This document shows, piece after piece, positions 1-9,744 of a DNA stretch of 64,000 bases. The stretch is from Niallia circulans (GTDB lineage Bacteria > Bacillota > Bacilli > Bacillales > Cytobacillaceae), in NCBI RefSeq assembly GCF_003726095.1, contig NZ_CP026031.1, positions 3,868,501-3,932,500 of the forward strand, read 5' to 3'. The notes below the pieces were generated by a model, which made no database searches, was not told where the DNA came from, and was given only the letters and a program-made list of their open reading frames with translations. Numbering within the stretch: the stretch's first letter is position 1; every line of letters begins with the position of its first letter. A program made the position numbers and the translations under genes.

Positions 1-99
1 ACGTTGAAATATATCCGTTAAAAGGGTCCGTTCAACGAGTATACTATCTCTTTCTCTAATACCAGTAATATCAATGGTTTATGTTCCATAAGGTCACTC
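1..99 (-). other. Possible 5' end of a minus-strand gene at the window edge
   Basis: Reading leftwards, a good Shine-Dalgarno (AAAAGGAG, about seven bases before ATG at 99-97) opens a frame that stops after 23 codons. The neighbouring frame stays open to the window edge and reads like protein (ITGIRERDSILVERTLLTD). This could be the start of a gene with an early frameshift, or a short leader peptide. Too little sequence is present to identify it. Confidence 0.2.
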
Positions 100-264
100 C
101 TTTTAAATGCCGACTATATTGAAAAAGAAAGACCTTTTTGATATAAATTAAACCTACACAAATCATTCGGATATTATTACGTATATTAGATTGTAACTAG
201 GATGCTACTAATTTATAATCACAATATAGAAATATTTAGGATATAATTTAAGGGAGGACGGCCC

Positions 265-477
265 ATGGACTTCAACAAACTAATTCTATATGCCAACATA
301 CTAGGTATCTGTTTTACCGTAGCTTTGACATATATTATTATATTTAACATTATTTTCGGACTCCCTGTTCAGCCTGTTGCTATTGCTATGCTTGCAATTG
401 GATATGTTGTCATGATTAAAAGAAATACACTTTTTCAAGAACTTTGGGATAGATGGTTCTCCGGCAGAAAAAAGTAA
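265..477 (+). CDS. Small two-helix membrane protein of unknown function
   Basis: A 70-residue protein I do not recognise. It has two hydrophobic segments, roughly residues 7-31 and 36-51, and a basic C-terminus ending SGRKK, so it is probably a small inner-membrane protein. The start has a strong ribosome binding site (GGGAGGACGG) six bases upstream of ATG. A large hairpin at 581-634 followed by a T-rich run suggests a single-gene transcript. It lies at the outer part of the accessory region, next to a mobile-element-type gene. It could be cargo of the island; no function can be inferred. Confidence 0.6.
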   Translation: MDFNKLILYANILGICFTVALTYIIIFNIIFGLPVQPVAIAMLAIGYVVMIKRNTLFQELWDRWFSGRKK

Positions 478-580
478 AACACTTTTTAACTTCCTTTAAG
501 TTACATGTCATTTTAATTAAACCATTCATAAATCATCGATGCGTGTAATTTATATAAATTTAAAATGGAATAAGGGAAAA

Positions 581-645
581 CCCCATAGTTGAGTTTAAAC
601 GAACGTACTATTGCGTCTAAACTTAACTATGGGGCTTTTATTTTT
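581..645 (+). terminator. Long hairpin terminator
   Basis: Arms at 581-600 and 615-634 pair over about 20 bases with two mismatches, beginning CCCCATAGTT. They are followed by CTTTTATTTTT. It sits downstream of the 70-residue membrane protein gene and before the next ribosome binding site. Confidence 0.7.
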
Positions 646-671
646 GCATAAAATACATTGGAGGAATTTAT

Positions 672-794
672 GTGATATTAAATAAAAAGGAGTATGATGC
701 GATTTACGAAAAGAATATAGAGGTCGTAAACCCGATGGCACATTTTCCTCTAGGGAGTGTGCCTTTATCTTATGAAAGTAAAAAAGGAGATTAG
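672..794 (+). CDS. Short ORF translationally coupled to the replication-relaxation gene
   Basis: A 40-residue ORF starting with GTG, preceded by GGAGG at an ideal distance. Its stop (TAG 792-794) lies between the ribosome binding site (AAGGAGA, 784-790) and the proposed TTG start (799) of the next gene, an arrangement typical of translational coupling. The peptide is hydrophilic, contains NPMAHFPLGSVPLSYESKK, and I do not recognise it. It is too short for ordinary gene finders. It could be a genuine partner or an upstream regulatory ORF. Confidence 0.45.
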   Translation: MILNKKEYDAIYEKNIEVVNPMAHFPLGSVPLSYESKKGD

Positions 795-798
795 GAAT

Positions 799-2364
799 TT
801 GAAAGTATATTATTATTTATCTAAATCAAAAAAACGGCGTATTCAATTAGAAAGCATAGATATATACGCACTTCTTTTCTTGAACGAACAGGGCATATTA
901 TCACAACCTCAGTTTTATGAATTTTACTCTCTCTTAAAACATATAAGTGATGCTGCTTTCCGAAGAAAAATGAGCCGTTGGGACAATGCTAACATTATAG
1001 AAAAAAGAAAAGAAAAAATGCAAAATGGATATGAAATGGCAATCATCAACTTAACACCTGCAGGTCAAACAATTCTCAAAAAACTCGGTTACTTGGATAT
1101 GGAAGAAAAACTGAAATACCAAGCAAAGAGCAACTTAGATCACACACTCGCTATTAAACAATCTGTTATAGAAGTTTTAAAGTGCATTAGTCAGAAAGAG
1201 CCTTTTTATATCGCTGATGGAGGAAAGTATGTTATTCCGTTCAAAGAAGATAACTATGAAGATTTAGAACAACCTATTATTATCTTTAAAAAGCAAAATT
1301 TCGGTAATGACCTTATTCCCTCTTTAAAATCGTTATCCCAGTACAATGCTACTTTCATCGACAGACACAAAGAATTAGGTGTGCTGCAATCTTTTGTACC
1401 ACAGGAATTCCCCCATATTAAAGAGCAACTTGGTGAAAGGACTGGATTAATACCAGATTGGATATTTAAAATTAGGGACACATTCCTCTACATCGAAGTG
1501 GATAGTGGAAATGAAAAAATTAAAACAAAACGTGATCATACCAATACTATAATTGAAAAGCATGATGTAAGATCTATCGAAGGAAAACTGTACCGTTATG
1601 AAGAGTTGGCTAGGAACGATAGAGAGCATAACCACAAAGTTATCTTCGCTTTAATGGATGATAGTGATGTGGTAATAACCAAGAACATCCATAGCAACAA
1701 AGACATTCGTATTGCCAACTTAAAACATGAAATTGCTCATATGAACGACTACAAAGACTGGAAAATCGAGATTTATGTTACCGGTATGAAAAGATTTTAC
1801 TCAGTTGTAGAAGCAGTAAGTAAAGAACTGAATACTAACATAAAATCAGACACCTATGAAGTATACAAAGAAGCATTTATCACTTTAATTATGACCGGGT
1901 TAAGACCAAATTGGAAAAACCTAAAATTCAGGCTTGTCCGTAAGCTCTCATATCAAGCTCATGGAATATTAGCAAACAATTTAAACTTTATTCCAGACTT
2001 TTTGTTTAAATACTATCAGGATACAGAAGATAAATACGAACAATATTTTATTCCTGTATTTATTAGAGAAGGAAACGTAAAAGACATGGAGAGGTTGGCA
2101 TATTATGCAATTCCTACAGCCGATGGTCGGTTCAAATACAATGCAAAGATATTGGCATTGTATAAAAGAAAAGAGGAACTATTAAATGATGTCATTCGGA
2201 AAACAAAGAAAGTAGTCACCAATAAGATAACGAAAGAAATTGTTGATAATAACGGAATGGATATAGACAATATAGTATTCGTTGCTATAGATGATATATC
2301 CAAAGGTAAACTTCTTCTTTACAATGCTAATAAGAAACAAATCGATAAAAGCCAGTTATTCTAG
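799..2364 (+). CDS. Replication-relaxation family protein of a mobile element
   Basis: The protein of about 521 residues resembles the replication-relaxation (MobC-like) family found on plasmids and integrative elements. The N-terminal ~100 residues look like a winged helix (ALLFLNEQGILSQPQFYE, then LTPAGQTILKKLGYL). Residues about 218-240 carry a nuclease-like PD...EVDSGNEK core (D220, E233), followed by KLYRYEEL, as in that family. I chose TTG at 799 because AAGGAGA lies nine bases upstream; an in-frame ATG at 772 and a longer frame from 757 lack such a site. The family is thought to act in plasmid DNA processing or replication, but its biochemistry is poorly known. It is a plausible mobilisation or replication gene of the accessory island. 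The family call is from motif memory only. Confidence 0.65.
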   Translation: MKVYYYLSKSKKRRIQLESIDIYALLFLNEQGILSQPQFYEFYSLLKHISDAAFRRKMSRWDNANIIEKRKEKMQNGYEMAIINLTPAGQTILKKLGYLDMEEKLKYQAKSNLDHTLAIKQSVIEVLKCISQKEPFYIADGGKYVIPFKEDNYEDLEQPIIIFKKQNFGNDLIPSLKSLSQYNATFIDRHKELGVLQSFVPQEFPHIKEQLGERTGLIPDWIFKIRDTFLYIEVDSGNEKIKTKRDHTNTIIEKHDVRSIEGKLYRYEELARNDREHNHKVIFALMDDSDVVITKNIHSNKDIRIANLKHEIAHMNDYKDWKIEIYVTGMKRFYSVVEAVSKELNTNIKSDTYEVYKEAFITLIMTGLRPNWKNLKFRLVRKLSYQAHGILANNLNFIPDFLFKYYQDTEDKYEQYFIPVFIREGNVKDMERLAYYAIPTADGRFKYNAKILALYKRKEELLNDVIRKTKKVVTNKITKEIVDNNGMDIDNIVFVAIDDISKGKLLLYNANKKQIDKSQLF

Positions 2365-2388
2365 TCTTATGAATAACTGGCTTTTATA
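2345..2388 (+). terminator. Terminator of the replication-relaxation gene
   Basis: A perfect inverted repeat (AAAAGCCAGTTATTC and its complement) spans the stop codon and ends in a TTTTATATAT tract. Confidence 0.75.
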
Positions 2389-2401
2389 TATACTTTCTCC
2401 T

Positions 2402-2538
2402 AAAAGTTCTCCATTTTGGTGTACTCTCTTACTTATGGGTCAACCCGCTGATTGCAATTAACGTTTTTTCTCCATAAATTATCTCTTTTTCTCGTGTATT
2501 TCTCTTAAAAAGTTCTCCATTTCAGTGTACTCTCTTAC
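2402..2538. repeat. Pair of 31-bp direct repeats about 106 bp apart
   Basis: Positions 2402-2432 and 2508-2538 match at 29 of 31 bases; both begin AAAAGTTCTCCATTT and end GTGTACTCTCTTAC. No gene lies between them. They could be protein-binding iterons or scars of a past insertion. The rest of the 2365-2847 gap is AT-rich with no ORF I would support. Confidence 0.6.
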
Positions 2539-2847
2539 CTTGTGAACACCTTTGTCTGTCAATTAACATGACAGATTTTTTGCTTATTTAAGTGAAACAC
2601 TTATTTAAAATTAAATTAAAACTCAGTATCATCTACTATGATTAATAAAGCTATTTATAGCAGTATGTTTTATAAATATAAAAAAGAGCTGAAATTTACA
2701 AGTAGTGTATAGAATCTTGTATAATTCATCTCAATTAGTTTTATTCCTTATTTCAGTAAAGTACCTGTTAGTTTAAGTACATCCTATTCACAAATACCAT
2801 ACCACATAATAATGTTTTTTATTACATGGACGCTGCCAATTTGTTTG

Positions 2848-2886
2848 AAAAAGAGCATTAATCCATAGTGATTAATGCTCTTTTTG
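2848..2886 (-). terminator. Bidirectional hairpin terminator after the HesB-like gene
   Basis: AAAAAGAGCATTAATC pairs with GATTAATGCTCTTTTT across a six-base loop. On the minus strand it follows the HesB-like gene. Confidence 0.75.
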
Positions 2887-2894
2887 TTCTTGTT

Positions 2895-3191
2895 TTAAGA
2901 TTTTACATATCTATATTCTAATTCATCAATATTATTATTATATTCCACATACAAATCATGGCCATTAAAAAACCATAAGTCTGCATCTTCTATAAAAAAG
3001 GTCAAACCTTCTGAAACTGTTTGAACAGCAACATCTTCATGAAGAGTATCTATGGTAAAAGCTAGAGCATATCCCTCTTGAATGGGACTTGTTCCGTATA
3101 TCTGAGAGTAAAATCTAATTGCACTTCCTTCTTCCAATCCAACTTCTTCCTTAAACCACTTTATAGCTTCTTTACTGACTAGAATTTTCAA
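2895..3191 (-). CDS. HesB/IscA-like (YneR family) protein without cysteines
   Basis: The 98-residue protein begins MKILVSKEAIKWFKEEVGL and has the beta-rich HesB/IscA-like fold pattern of Bacillus YneR/YfhF proteins (GSAIRFYSQIYG, then LTFFIEDADLWFFNG). IscA-type A-carriers hold iron or Fe-S clusters through three cysteines. This protein has none, so cluster transfer is unlikely and the role is unknown. It sits 41 bp downstream of the MFS gene on the same strand and may be co-transcribed with the marR-MFS pair. Family membership is fairly clear; function is not. Confidence 0.75.
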   Translation of the reverse strand: MKILVSKEAIKWFKEEVGLEEGSAIRFYSQIYGTSPIQEGYALAFTIDTLHEDVAVQTVSEGLTFFIEDADLWFFNGHDLYVEYNNNIDELEYRYVKS

Positions 3192-3232
3192 TTATCTCAC
3201 CCTTTCTATTTCGTAATAAGTAATTGCTTTAA

Positions 3233-4582
3233 CTATGCCATTTTTTGAGATTCTACTTTAGAAGATGCTTTCACTTTTAATAATATCAATACCCCTAATA
3301 GGCCAGCAATCAACATAATCAGAAAAACTCCTTTAAAGTGTATATAATTCACAAGAGAACTAAATATAGTTAGTCCAAGAGTACCTCCTGTAAAAGTTAA
3401 CATATTAAAAATACCCACACCTACATTTAATAAGTTCTTTGGTAAAACAAGTGTTACTGCAGCCATAGATGAAGATTGCATCATGGCAAATCCTATTCCT
3501 AACAGTATAAGATTTATGGTCATATTTATGCTCCAGATTGTTCCTGGCATAAATACTAAGCCTAATGAGCCTAGAGAAGTAAAAATCATCCCAATTACCA
3601 TGAAAGGTTTGCTACCAAATCGGTCAATTAATCCACCAACAATTGGGGAGATAATCATAATTGTAACCGGAAGTAAGAAAAGTGCTAACCCTGTTTCTTT
3701 TGGAGTTAAATTATATACATTACTCCAATATAAAGGGATTAAAAATAATGCGCCGTATAACATTGCCATTTGTAACGCTCTACTTATAGAGACACTATTA
3801 AAAGCTCCGTTTTGGAATAAATCCAATGGAATAAAAGGTGAATTCACTTGTTTTTCAGTTCTTATAAAAGCTATAAACGCAACAATAATTAATATTGCAA
3901 AAATACCATTAACAAGAGAAACAACACCATATTTACCTGCATTTGAGATAAGCAACATTAAAAAGATAATAAATGCTGAAAAGTATATTGCTCCTTTTAA
4001 ATCAAAGGACGATCTTGTTCTTGTAACCTCTTCTTTCGGTAAGACATACAGACTTAAAAGGAAACCTATTACAGTAACAGGTACAATAATGTAAAAAATA
4101 GAATGCCAACCTAAGTAGTCAGTCAAAATACCTCCTAGTGGAGCACCAATCGCTGTTGAACTTGCCACAACCATCCCCAAAATCCCCATTGCTTTTCCTC
4201 GTTCTTTTGCATCAAAGTGCTGAGAAATAATGACCATTGCACATGGAAGACAAGCTGCAATAGAAATTCCTTGAAGAGCTCTAAATATTATTAATAGTCC
4301 TAAGCTATTTGTAAAACCACATAACAATGAAAATAGAGTGAACATTGCTAAACTCCAAATATATAAATTACGATTACCAATAATACTACCAATTTTACTA
4401 GCAAGTGGCATAAAAGTAGCAAAAAGCAATGTATAGATAGTTAGAACCCAGGTAGTCACTTCTACAGAAGTACCAAGACTTTGACTTATAACACTTACTG
4501 CCGTATTAGGTAAAACTGCTTCTAGGTTACCTACAAAAGCTCCAATGATGACAGTAAATAATATTAAATATTTCTTATTCAT
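3233..4582 (-). CDS. MFS multidrug efflux transporter (EmrB/QacA type)
   Basis: A 449-residue, strongly hydrophobic protein with 12-14 predicted membrane segments. The first helix carries FTVIIGAFVGNLEAVLPNTA, like the DHA2 signature with ALPxI replaced by VLPNT, and a later segment carries GxLGGILTDYLGW, typical of motif C. Such proteins export drugs or toxic organic compounds using the proton gradient. It starts 25 bp after marR on the same strand, so the pair forms one operon controlled by the paired MarR-type operators upstream. The substrate cannot be read from the sequence. Confidence 0.85.
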   Translation of the reverse strand: MNKKYLILFTVIIGAFVGNLEAVLPNTAVSVISQSLGTSVEVTTWVLTIYTLLFATFMPLASKIGSIIGNRNLYIWSLAMFTLFSLLCGFTNSLGLLIIFRALQGISIAACLPCAMVIISQHFDAKERGKAMGILGMVVASSTAIGAPLGGILTDYLGWHSIFYIIVPVTVIGFLLSLYVLPKEEVTRTRSSFDLKGAIYFSAFIIFLMLLISNAGKYGVVSLVNGIFAILIIVAFIAFIRTEKQVNSPFIPLDLFQNGAFNSVSISRALQMAMLYGALFLIPLYWSNVYNLTPKETGLALFLLPVTIMIISPIVGGLIDRFGSKPFMVIGMIFTSLGSLGLVFMPGTIWSINMTINLILLGIGFAMMQSSSMAAVTLVLPKNLLNVGVGIFNMLTFTGGTLGLTIFSSLVNYIHFKGVFLIMLIAGLLGVLILLKVKASSKVESQKMA

Positions 4583-4607
4583 GCTTTAACCTTCTTTCTA
4601 AATTACA

Positions 4608-5039
4608 TTAGTTCATTTTTAAATGATTGACCAGTCTACTAAGTAGGTCATTGAGAACTATTATTTCTTCCTCCGTATAGATACTATAAGTTTGCATATT
4701 AAAATCATTACGTGATGATTTTAATTGTTCATAAATCTGAAGTCCTTCCTCTGTAAGTTTTACTCTAGTACGTCTTTTATCTTCAGGATCTGGATATAAC
4801 AAAACAATACTAGACTCTTGAAGGCGATTCATCATGCCAGTCATGTTTTGTTTTGTTACTAGAGTCTCTTCTTTTAATTCACCAATAGAAATATCTCCTT
4901 TTTCAATAATAGTTCGAAGGATAATCCATTGTTGTATACTAGTTAAACCAACTTCAGAAACCATTTTTGAACCATATCTACTTAAAAGATTAGAAATTTT
5001 AAAAAAATCTAAAGTGATATCCGTTTTTAAATGTTCCAT
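4608..5039 (-). CDS. MarR-family transcriptional regulator
   Basis: A 143-residue winged-helix regulator. Residues about 33-95 give the MarR core (LTSIQQWIILRTI, then GELKEETLVTKQNMTGMMNRL) and the wing motif LYPDPEDKRRTRVKLTEEG, with the family's conserved DKRR. Helices at both ends would form the dimer interface. It has a strong ribosome binding site (AGGAGG) before ATG. Two near-identical inverted repeats lie in its promoter, so it very likely represses itself and the downstream pump and is released by a small ligand that cannot be inferred. Confidence 0.9.
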   Translation of the reverse strand: MEHLKTDITLDFFKISNLLSRYGSKMVSEVGLTSIQQWIILRTIIEKGDISIGELKEETLVTKQNMTGMMNRLQESSIVLLYPDPEDKRRTRVKLTEEGLQIYEQLKSSRNDFNMQTYSIYTEEEIIVLNDLLSRLVNHLKMN

Positions 5040-5054
5040 TTAGACCTCCTAATT

Positions 5055-5072
5055 TAGTCAACTAATTGACTA
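5055..5072. promoter_or_regulatory. MarR-type operator 1
   Basis: An 18-bp inverted repeat, TAGTCAA-N4-TTGACTA, lies between the -10 box and the marR start codon. It has the same half-sites as operator 2, centred 73 bp away (about seven helical turns). Confidence 0.7.
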
Positions 5073-5105
5073 TAATATTATATAATACTAACTCGCACTT
5101 AGATA

Positions 5106-5134
5106 ATAATAGCTTATTCAATATAAATAGTCAA
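5106..5134 (-). promoter_or_regulatory. Promoter of the marR-MFS operon
   Basis: On the minus strand TTGACT (complement of 5129-5134) is followed after exactly 17 bp by TATTAT (complement of 5106-5111). The -35 box lies inside operator 2, so a bound repressor would block polymerase. Confidence 0.7.
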
Positions 5135-5145
5135 GTTATTGACTA
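5128..5145. promoter_or_regulatory. MarR-type operator 2 overlapping the -35 box
   Basis: TAGTCAAGTTATTGACTA lies inside a longer perfect inverted repeat (15-bp arms 5120-5134 and 5139-5153). The half-sites are identical to operator 1. Confidence 0.7.
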
Positions 5146-5224
5146 TTTATATTGAGATTACCAATAGGTTAGTTGAGTAGAGTATTCCACAGTTGTTACA
5201 GTTCAAGAGAAATTATTAATTAAA

Positions 5225-5256
5225 TTAAAAAGGCAGACATAGTTTTGTCTACCTTA
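5225..5256 (-). terminator. Terminator of the beta-glucoside PTS operon
   Basis: AAGGCAGACA pairs imperfectly with TGTCTACCTT. Read on the minus strand, the stem is followed by a T-rich run (complement of 5219-5232). It lies just after the 6-phospho-beta-glucosidase gene. Confidence 0.55.
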
Positions 5257-5278
5257 ATCTAATATGATAGTACTTTTA

Positions 5279-6736
<1,458 letters not shown>

Positions 6737-6739
6737 TCA

Positions 6740-7189
6740 TTAATAAACTTCTAAAATTTGTTCATATGATACTAAATTTTTATCTAAATTCATTTTATCT
6801 ACTTTATATTTTTTTTCAGGAATAATCATAATTGTTGCATTGTCATAACCCTGTTCTTTAATAAAATCAAAATCTACTTTTGCTAATTTCTGTCCTGCTT
6901 TTACTAACTGACCTTCTTTAACAAATAAATCAAATCCTTTACCATTAAGCTCTACTGTATCAATTCCGATGTGAAGCAGAACGGGAACCTGATTATCTGT
7001 ATATAGGGTAATTGCATGTTTACTTTTAGTAATTGAATTAATTTTCCCATCGCAAGGGGCAATTACATATGAATCAGTTGGAGAAACGAAAATCCCATCT
7101 CCTAGAATTTTTTCCGCAAACATAAAATCTGAACTCTCTGCTATATCCTTTACAGTTCCTAATACTGGGCTAATAAGATTGGTTTTCAT
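6740..7189 (-). CDS. PTS glucose-family EIIA component
   Basis: A 149-residue stand-alone EIIA of the glucose superfamily. It accepts phosphate from HPr and passes it to the EIIB domain of the adjacent permease. The expected phospho-histidine is H73 in VLLHIGIDTVELNGKGF. The N-terminal APCDGKI and the segment VKAGQKLAKVDFDFIKEQGYD also match the family. In many beta-glucoside systems this domain is fused to the permease; here it is a separate gene 16 bp downstream of EIIBC. Confidence 0.92.
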   Translation of the reverse strand: MKTNLISPVLGTVKDIAESSDFMFAEKILGDGIFVSPTDSYVIAPCDGKINSITKSKHAITLYTDNQVPVLLHIGIDTVELNGKGFDLFVKEGQLVKAGQKLAKVDFDFIKEQGYDNATIMIIPEKKYKVDKMNLDKNLVSYEQILEVY

Positions 7190-7205
7190 TTAAAGTTCCT
7201 CCAAT

Positions 7206-8585
7206 TTACAGACTAAGTCTTTTATCTTCACCTAGCACATATGCCAGGATAAATGCTAATACAAAAGAAATTACACAACCAATTATTCCAGAAATAAATG
7301 TTGGCCCAATTAGCAAGGCTATTCCTGGTATACCTTTAGTACCTAGGGCATTAACCGACACATGTAAAATACCCATTGCTAATCCCCCAACAAATCCTGC
7401 TATAGAAGTAGCCAGTAGTGTTCGTTTATTTGTTAACATAACACTAAAAACAGCAGGCTCTGAAATCCCCATCAAAGCTGTGAATCCAGCAGATACTGAG
7501 GTTTGTCTTACCGTAGGATTTTTTGACTTAAACATTAATCCGAAACATGCACCAGCTAAAGAGAATACAGTTGCATGCATTGCAGGTCCTACAATATTGT
7601 CATAACCTAACGCTGAAAAGTTAGCTACTGCTATCGGTAATATAGAATGATTCAAACCAGCACCAATTCTAATAGCGTTAAAACCACCTAGTACAGAAAC
7701 AATTAACCAGCTATATCCTTGGGATAATGTATGGAAAAGATTATATAGTCCATCATTTAGTAACCCCGCTATTGGTCCAACAATCAATAGCATTATAGCT
7801 CCTAGTACTATATATTCAATCAAAGGTAAAAATAAAGTTCTTAAATAAGTAGGTATTGCTTTACTTAATTTCGGTTCAATTAAACTCTGTATCCAAACAA
7901 TTAATAGTATAGGAATTAAGTTCTGAGAATAAGTTACTGCACTTACTGGTAAACCGAATAAATCTATTGGATCTCCAGACGCAAACAATTGAGTTAATTG
8001 CGGGTATAATGAAATAGCTGCAACTCCTAATGTAATAGCAGGATTTACTTTTAATCTAGTAGAACTACTATAAGCAAGTAAAAATGGTAAGAAATATAGT
8101 GGTGCTGAGCTGAATGCACTCAAAATTGTATAGGTAGAAGTCTTATTATCCACCCATCCTAATGATGTAACTAAGGATAATATCCCTGAAAATAAACCAC
8201 TAGCAATTAATGCTGGAAGAATCGGCACAAGACATCCAGAAATGGTATCAATAACTCTTAATATTGGATTCGGCTTCTTAAAATCTGCTTGGTTAGTACT
8301 AGCAGAATCTTTATCCACTTCAACCTTCGAATCTTTTCCTTCTTCTTTTAATTTGACAAATTCCTCATAAACATCATCAACTTCCTCACCAATAACAATT
8401 TGAAAGTTTTGTCCCCTTTGAATTACTTTTTTTACAAGATCGACATTCTCAATCTTCTCAATATCTACTTTTGTTGGGTCAGCTGCACTTACTCTTAATC
8501 TAGTCATACAATGTGTAACGTCTGAAACATTATTACTTCCACCAATAGAACTTAAAATTTCTTTTGCGGTGTCATGGAAATTCAT
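7206..8585 (-). CDS. PTS beta-glucoside permease, EIIBC
   Basis: A 459-residue membrane permease that imports and phosphorylates beta-glucosides. Residues 1-90 form the EIIB domain with phospho-cysteine C26 in DVTHCMTRLR. A linker rich in lysine and serine leads into a hydrophobic EIIC domain of about ten segments, with the conserved GISEPAVF motif near residue 380. No EIIA domain is fused, which fits the separate EIIA gene next door. An antiterminator-controlled terminator precedes it. Confidence 0.92.
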   Translation of the reverse strand: MNFHDTAKEILSSIGGSNNVSDVTHCMTRLRVSAADPTKVDIEKIENVDLVKKVIQRGQNFQIVIGEEVDDVYEEFVKLKEEGKDSKVEVDKDSASTNQADFKKPNPILRVIDTISGCLVPILPALIASGLFSGILSLVTSLGWVDNKTSTYTILSAFSSAPLYFLPFLLAYSSSTRLKVNPAITLGVAAISLYPQLTQLFASGDPIDLFGLPVSAVTYSQNLIPILLIVWIQSLIEPKLSKAIPTYLRTLFLPLIEYIVLGAIMLLIVGPIAGLLNDGLYNLFHTLSQGYSWLIVSVLGGFNAIRIGAGLNHSILPIAVANFSALGYDNIVGPAMHATVFSLAGACFGLMFKSKNPTVRQTSVSAGFTALMGISEPAVFSVMLTNKRTLLATSIAGFVGGLAMGILHVSVNALGTKGIPGIALLIGPTFISGIIGCVISFVLAFILAYVLGEDKRLSL

Positions 8586-8692
8586 GTTATATCCCCCTTA
8601 AAAAATTGTTAGTTTATTATAAATTTGTTTTTTAGCAAATTTTCACCTGAAAATTCATTAAATAACATTTAGATTTAAAATAAGACAATAAA

Positions 8693-8737
8693 AAAATCTA
8701 ATTAACTGTACATTAAATATACAGATGATTAGATTTT
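8693..8737 (-). terminator. Conditional terminator before the EIIBC gene
   Basis: Arms 8693-8702 and 8728-8737 (AAAATCTAAT and complement), plus an inner CTGTA/TACAG stem, give a hairpin followed on the minus strand by a T-rich run. Its upstream arm overlaps the end of the RAT element at 8732-8761, the mutually exclusive layout used by LicT/SacY-type control. Confidence 0.7.
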
Positions 8738-8761
8738 GCCTACTTAAAGTAGTAACACTCT
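8732..8761 (-). promoter_or_regulatory. RAT (ribonucleic antiterminator) site 2
   Basis: The minus-strand RNA carries GTGTTACT, a ten-base variable centre and GGCAAAATC, matching the RAT consensus (GGATTGTTACT...GGCAAAACC). It overlaps the stop codon of the antiterminator gene and the following terminator. Confidence 0.7.
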
Positions 8762-9590
8762 ATTTAATATTTAGCCTTAATAAATGCAATATTAAGTATT
8801 TTTTTTCGTATACGGTTAGTTCATTTCCATAAGACACTTTCATAAAATCGTCGATCTTGTGAATAACTAAGCTTGTTTCTTTCAAACCTTCTTCATTAAT
8901 CACAAAATTTATATCTGATTGTTCCCTAAATTGTTCTTTACTTAAAAAGCGTATTGCAAAAAACTTTAGATGAGTTAAGAATCTTGTATAGTTAATACTA
9001 TCTTTGTTAATATCGGAACCATAGTGATCTACTACTATATCAGTAATATTCTTTACTATTTTGGTCACCTTTTTAACTAATGATAAATTATCATTATCCA
9101 TAGTAGCAGCAATGATATGGACTGTTATGAAACCTACTTCATCAATTGGTAACTCAATATCATAGGTTGCATTCAAATAATCAACTGCCCATTCACTAAC
9201 TTTATACTCATTAGGATATAGTTGATGCATTTCAGAGACTAATGCAAAGTTTAGTGTTTTTCCTTCTTTATATCTCTCAATAGCACTGTGTATGTGGTCT
9301 GTAAGTGTCACATAAATACCTTTATTTAATTCTTTACCTAACTTTTTATTAGCATGTCGCACAATTATTGTGACACTTTCAAAGAATTCAGTTGGTACAT
9401 ATTCTAATAAGTCTAGTAATTCATTAGTTTTCTTATTATTAGATTCAAATATTTTATCAACTTTGGATTTATCTACTAAGTCACCATTCTTTTTTCCAAA
9501 TCCTATTCCTTTACCAATAACAATAAATTCAACGCCTTTTTGTTCTTCAACTAATAAAGCATTATTATTTAGAATGCTAACTATTTTCAT
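8760..9590 (-). CDS. BglG/LicT-family transcriptional antiterminator
   Basis: A 276-residue protein with an N-terminal CAT RNA-binding domain (MKIVSILNNNALLVEE, then IGKGIGFGKKNGD, residues 1-55) and two PRD domains with conserved histidines (TLTDHIHSAIER; VHIIAATMDND). The family binds RAT hairpins in nascent mRNA and prevents termination when its PRDs are correctly phosphorylated by HPr and the EII. Two RAT-terminator units flank this gene, so it controls both its own transcription and the PTS genes. The usual length is about 280 residues. The symbol licT is not assigned because the substrate is uncertain. Confidence 0.93.
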   Translation of the reverse strand: MKIVSILNNNALLVEEQKGVEFIVIGKGIGFGKKNGDLVDKSKVDKIFESNNKKTNELLDLLEYVPTEFFESVTIIVRHANKKLGKELNKGIYVTLTDHIHSAIERYKEGKTLNFALVSEMHQLYPNEYKVSEWAVDYLNATYDIELPIDEVGFITVHIIAATMDNDNLSLVKKVTKIVKNITDIVVDHYGSDINKDSINYTRFLTHLKFFAIRFLSKEQFREQSDINFVINEEGLKETSLVIHKIDDFMKVSYGNELTVYEKKYLILHLLRLNIK

Positions 9591-9622
9591 ATTCTTTCCC
9601 CCCTTCCCAAAAAAGCATAAAA

Positions 9623-9651
9623 AACCTAGTAATAAGAATCATTACTAGGTT
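9623..9651 (-). terminator. Conditional terminator before the antiterminator gene
   Basis: Perfect 11-bp arms AACCTAGTAAT and complement with a seven-base loop; minus-strand transcription then enters a T-run. It overlaps the RAT at 9648-9676 by four bases. Confidence 0.8.
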
Positions 9652-9676
9652 TTGCTTATAAGAATAATAACACCCT
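9648..9676 (-). promoter_or_regulatory. RAT (ribonucleic antiterminator) site 1
   Basis: The minus-strand RNA reads GGGTGTTATTATTC, then TTATAAGCAAAACC, a close match to the 29-nt RAT consensus. It lies in the leader of the antiterminator gene and overlaps its terminator. Confidence 0.75.
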
Positions 9677-9744
9677 ATGGATATTTAATTTGATTTGTTA
9701 ATTAACAATCAAGTGATGCTCTTTCGATAACACCTTGTGAGTTC

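Noticed and set aside
2402..2538. CRISPR array
   Set aside because: Only two copies with about 75 bp between them and no cas genes.
3483..4094. 203-residue plus-strand open frame inside the MFS gene
   Set aside because: Antisense shadow of a clear transporter gene; no ribosome binding site and no recognisable protein features.
6762..6781. CATATGATAC inside the EIIA gene as a possible att copy
   Set aside because: Too short a match, and it lies within an intact coding sequence of a conserved operon.
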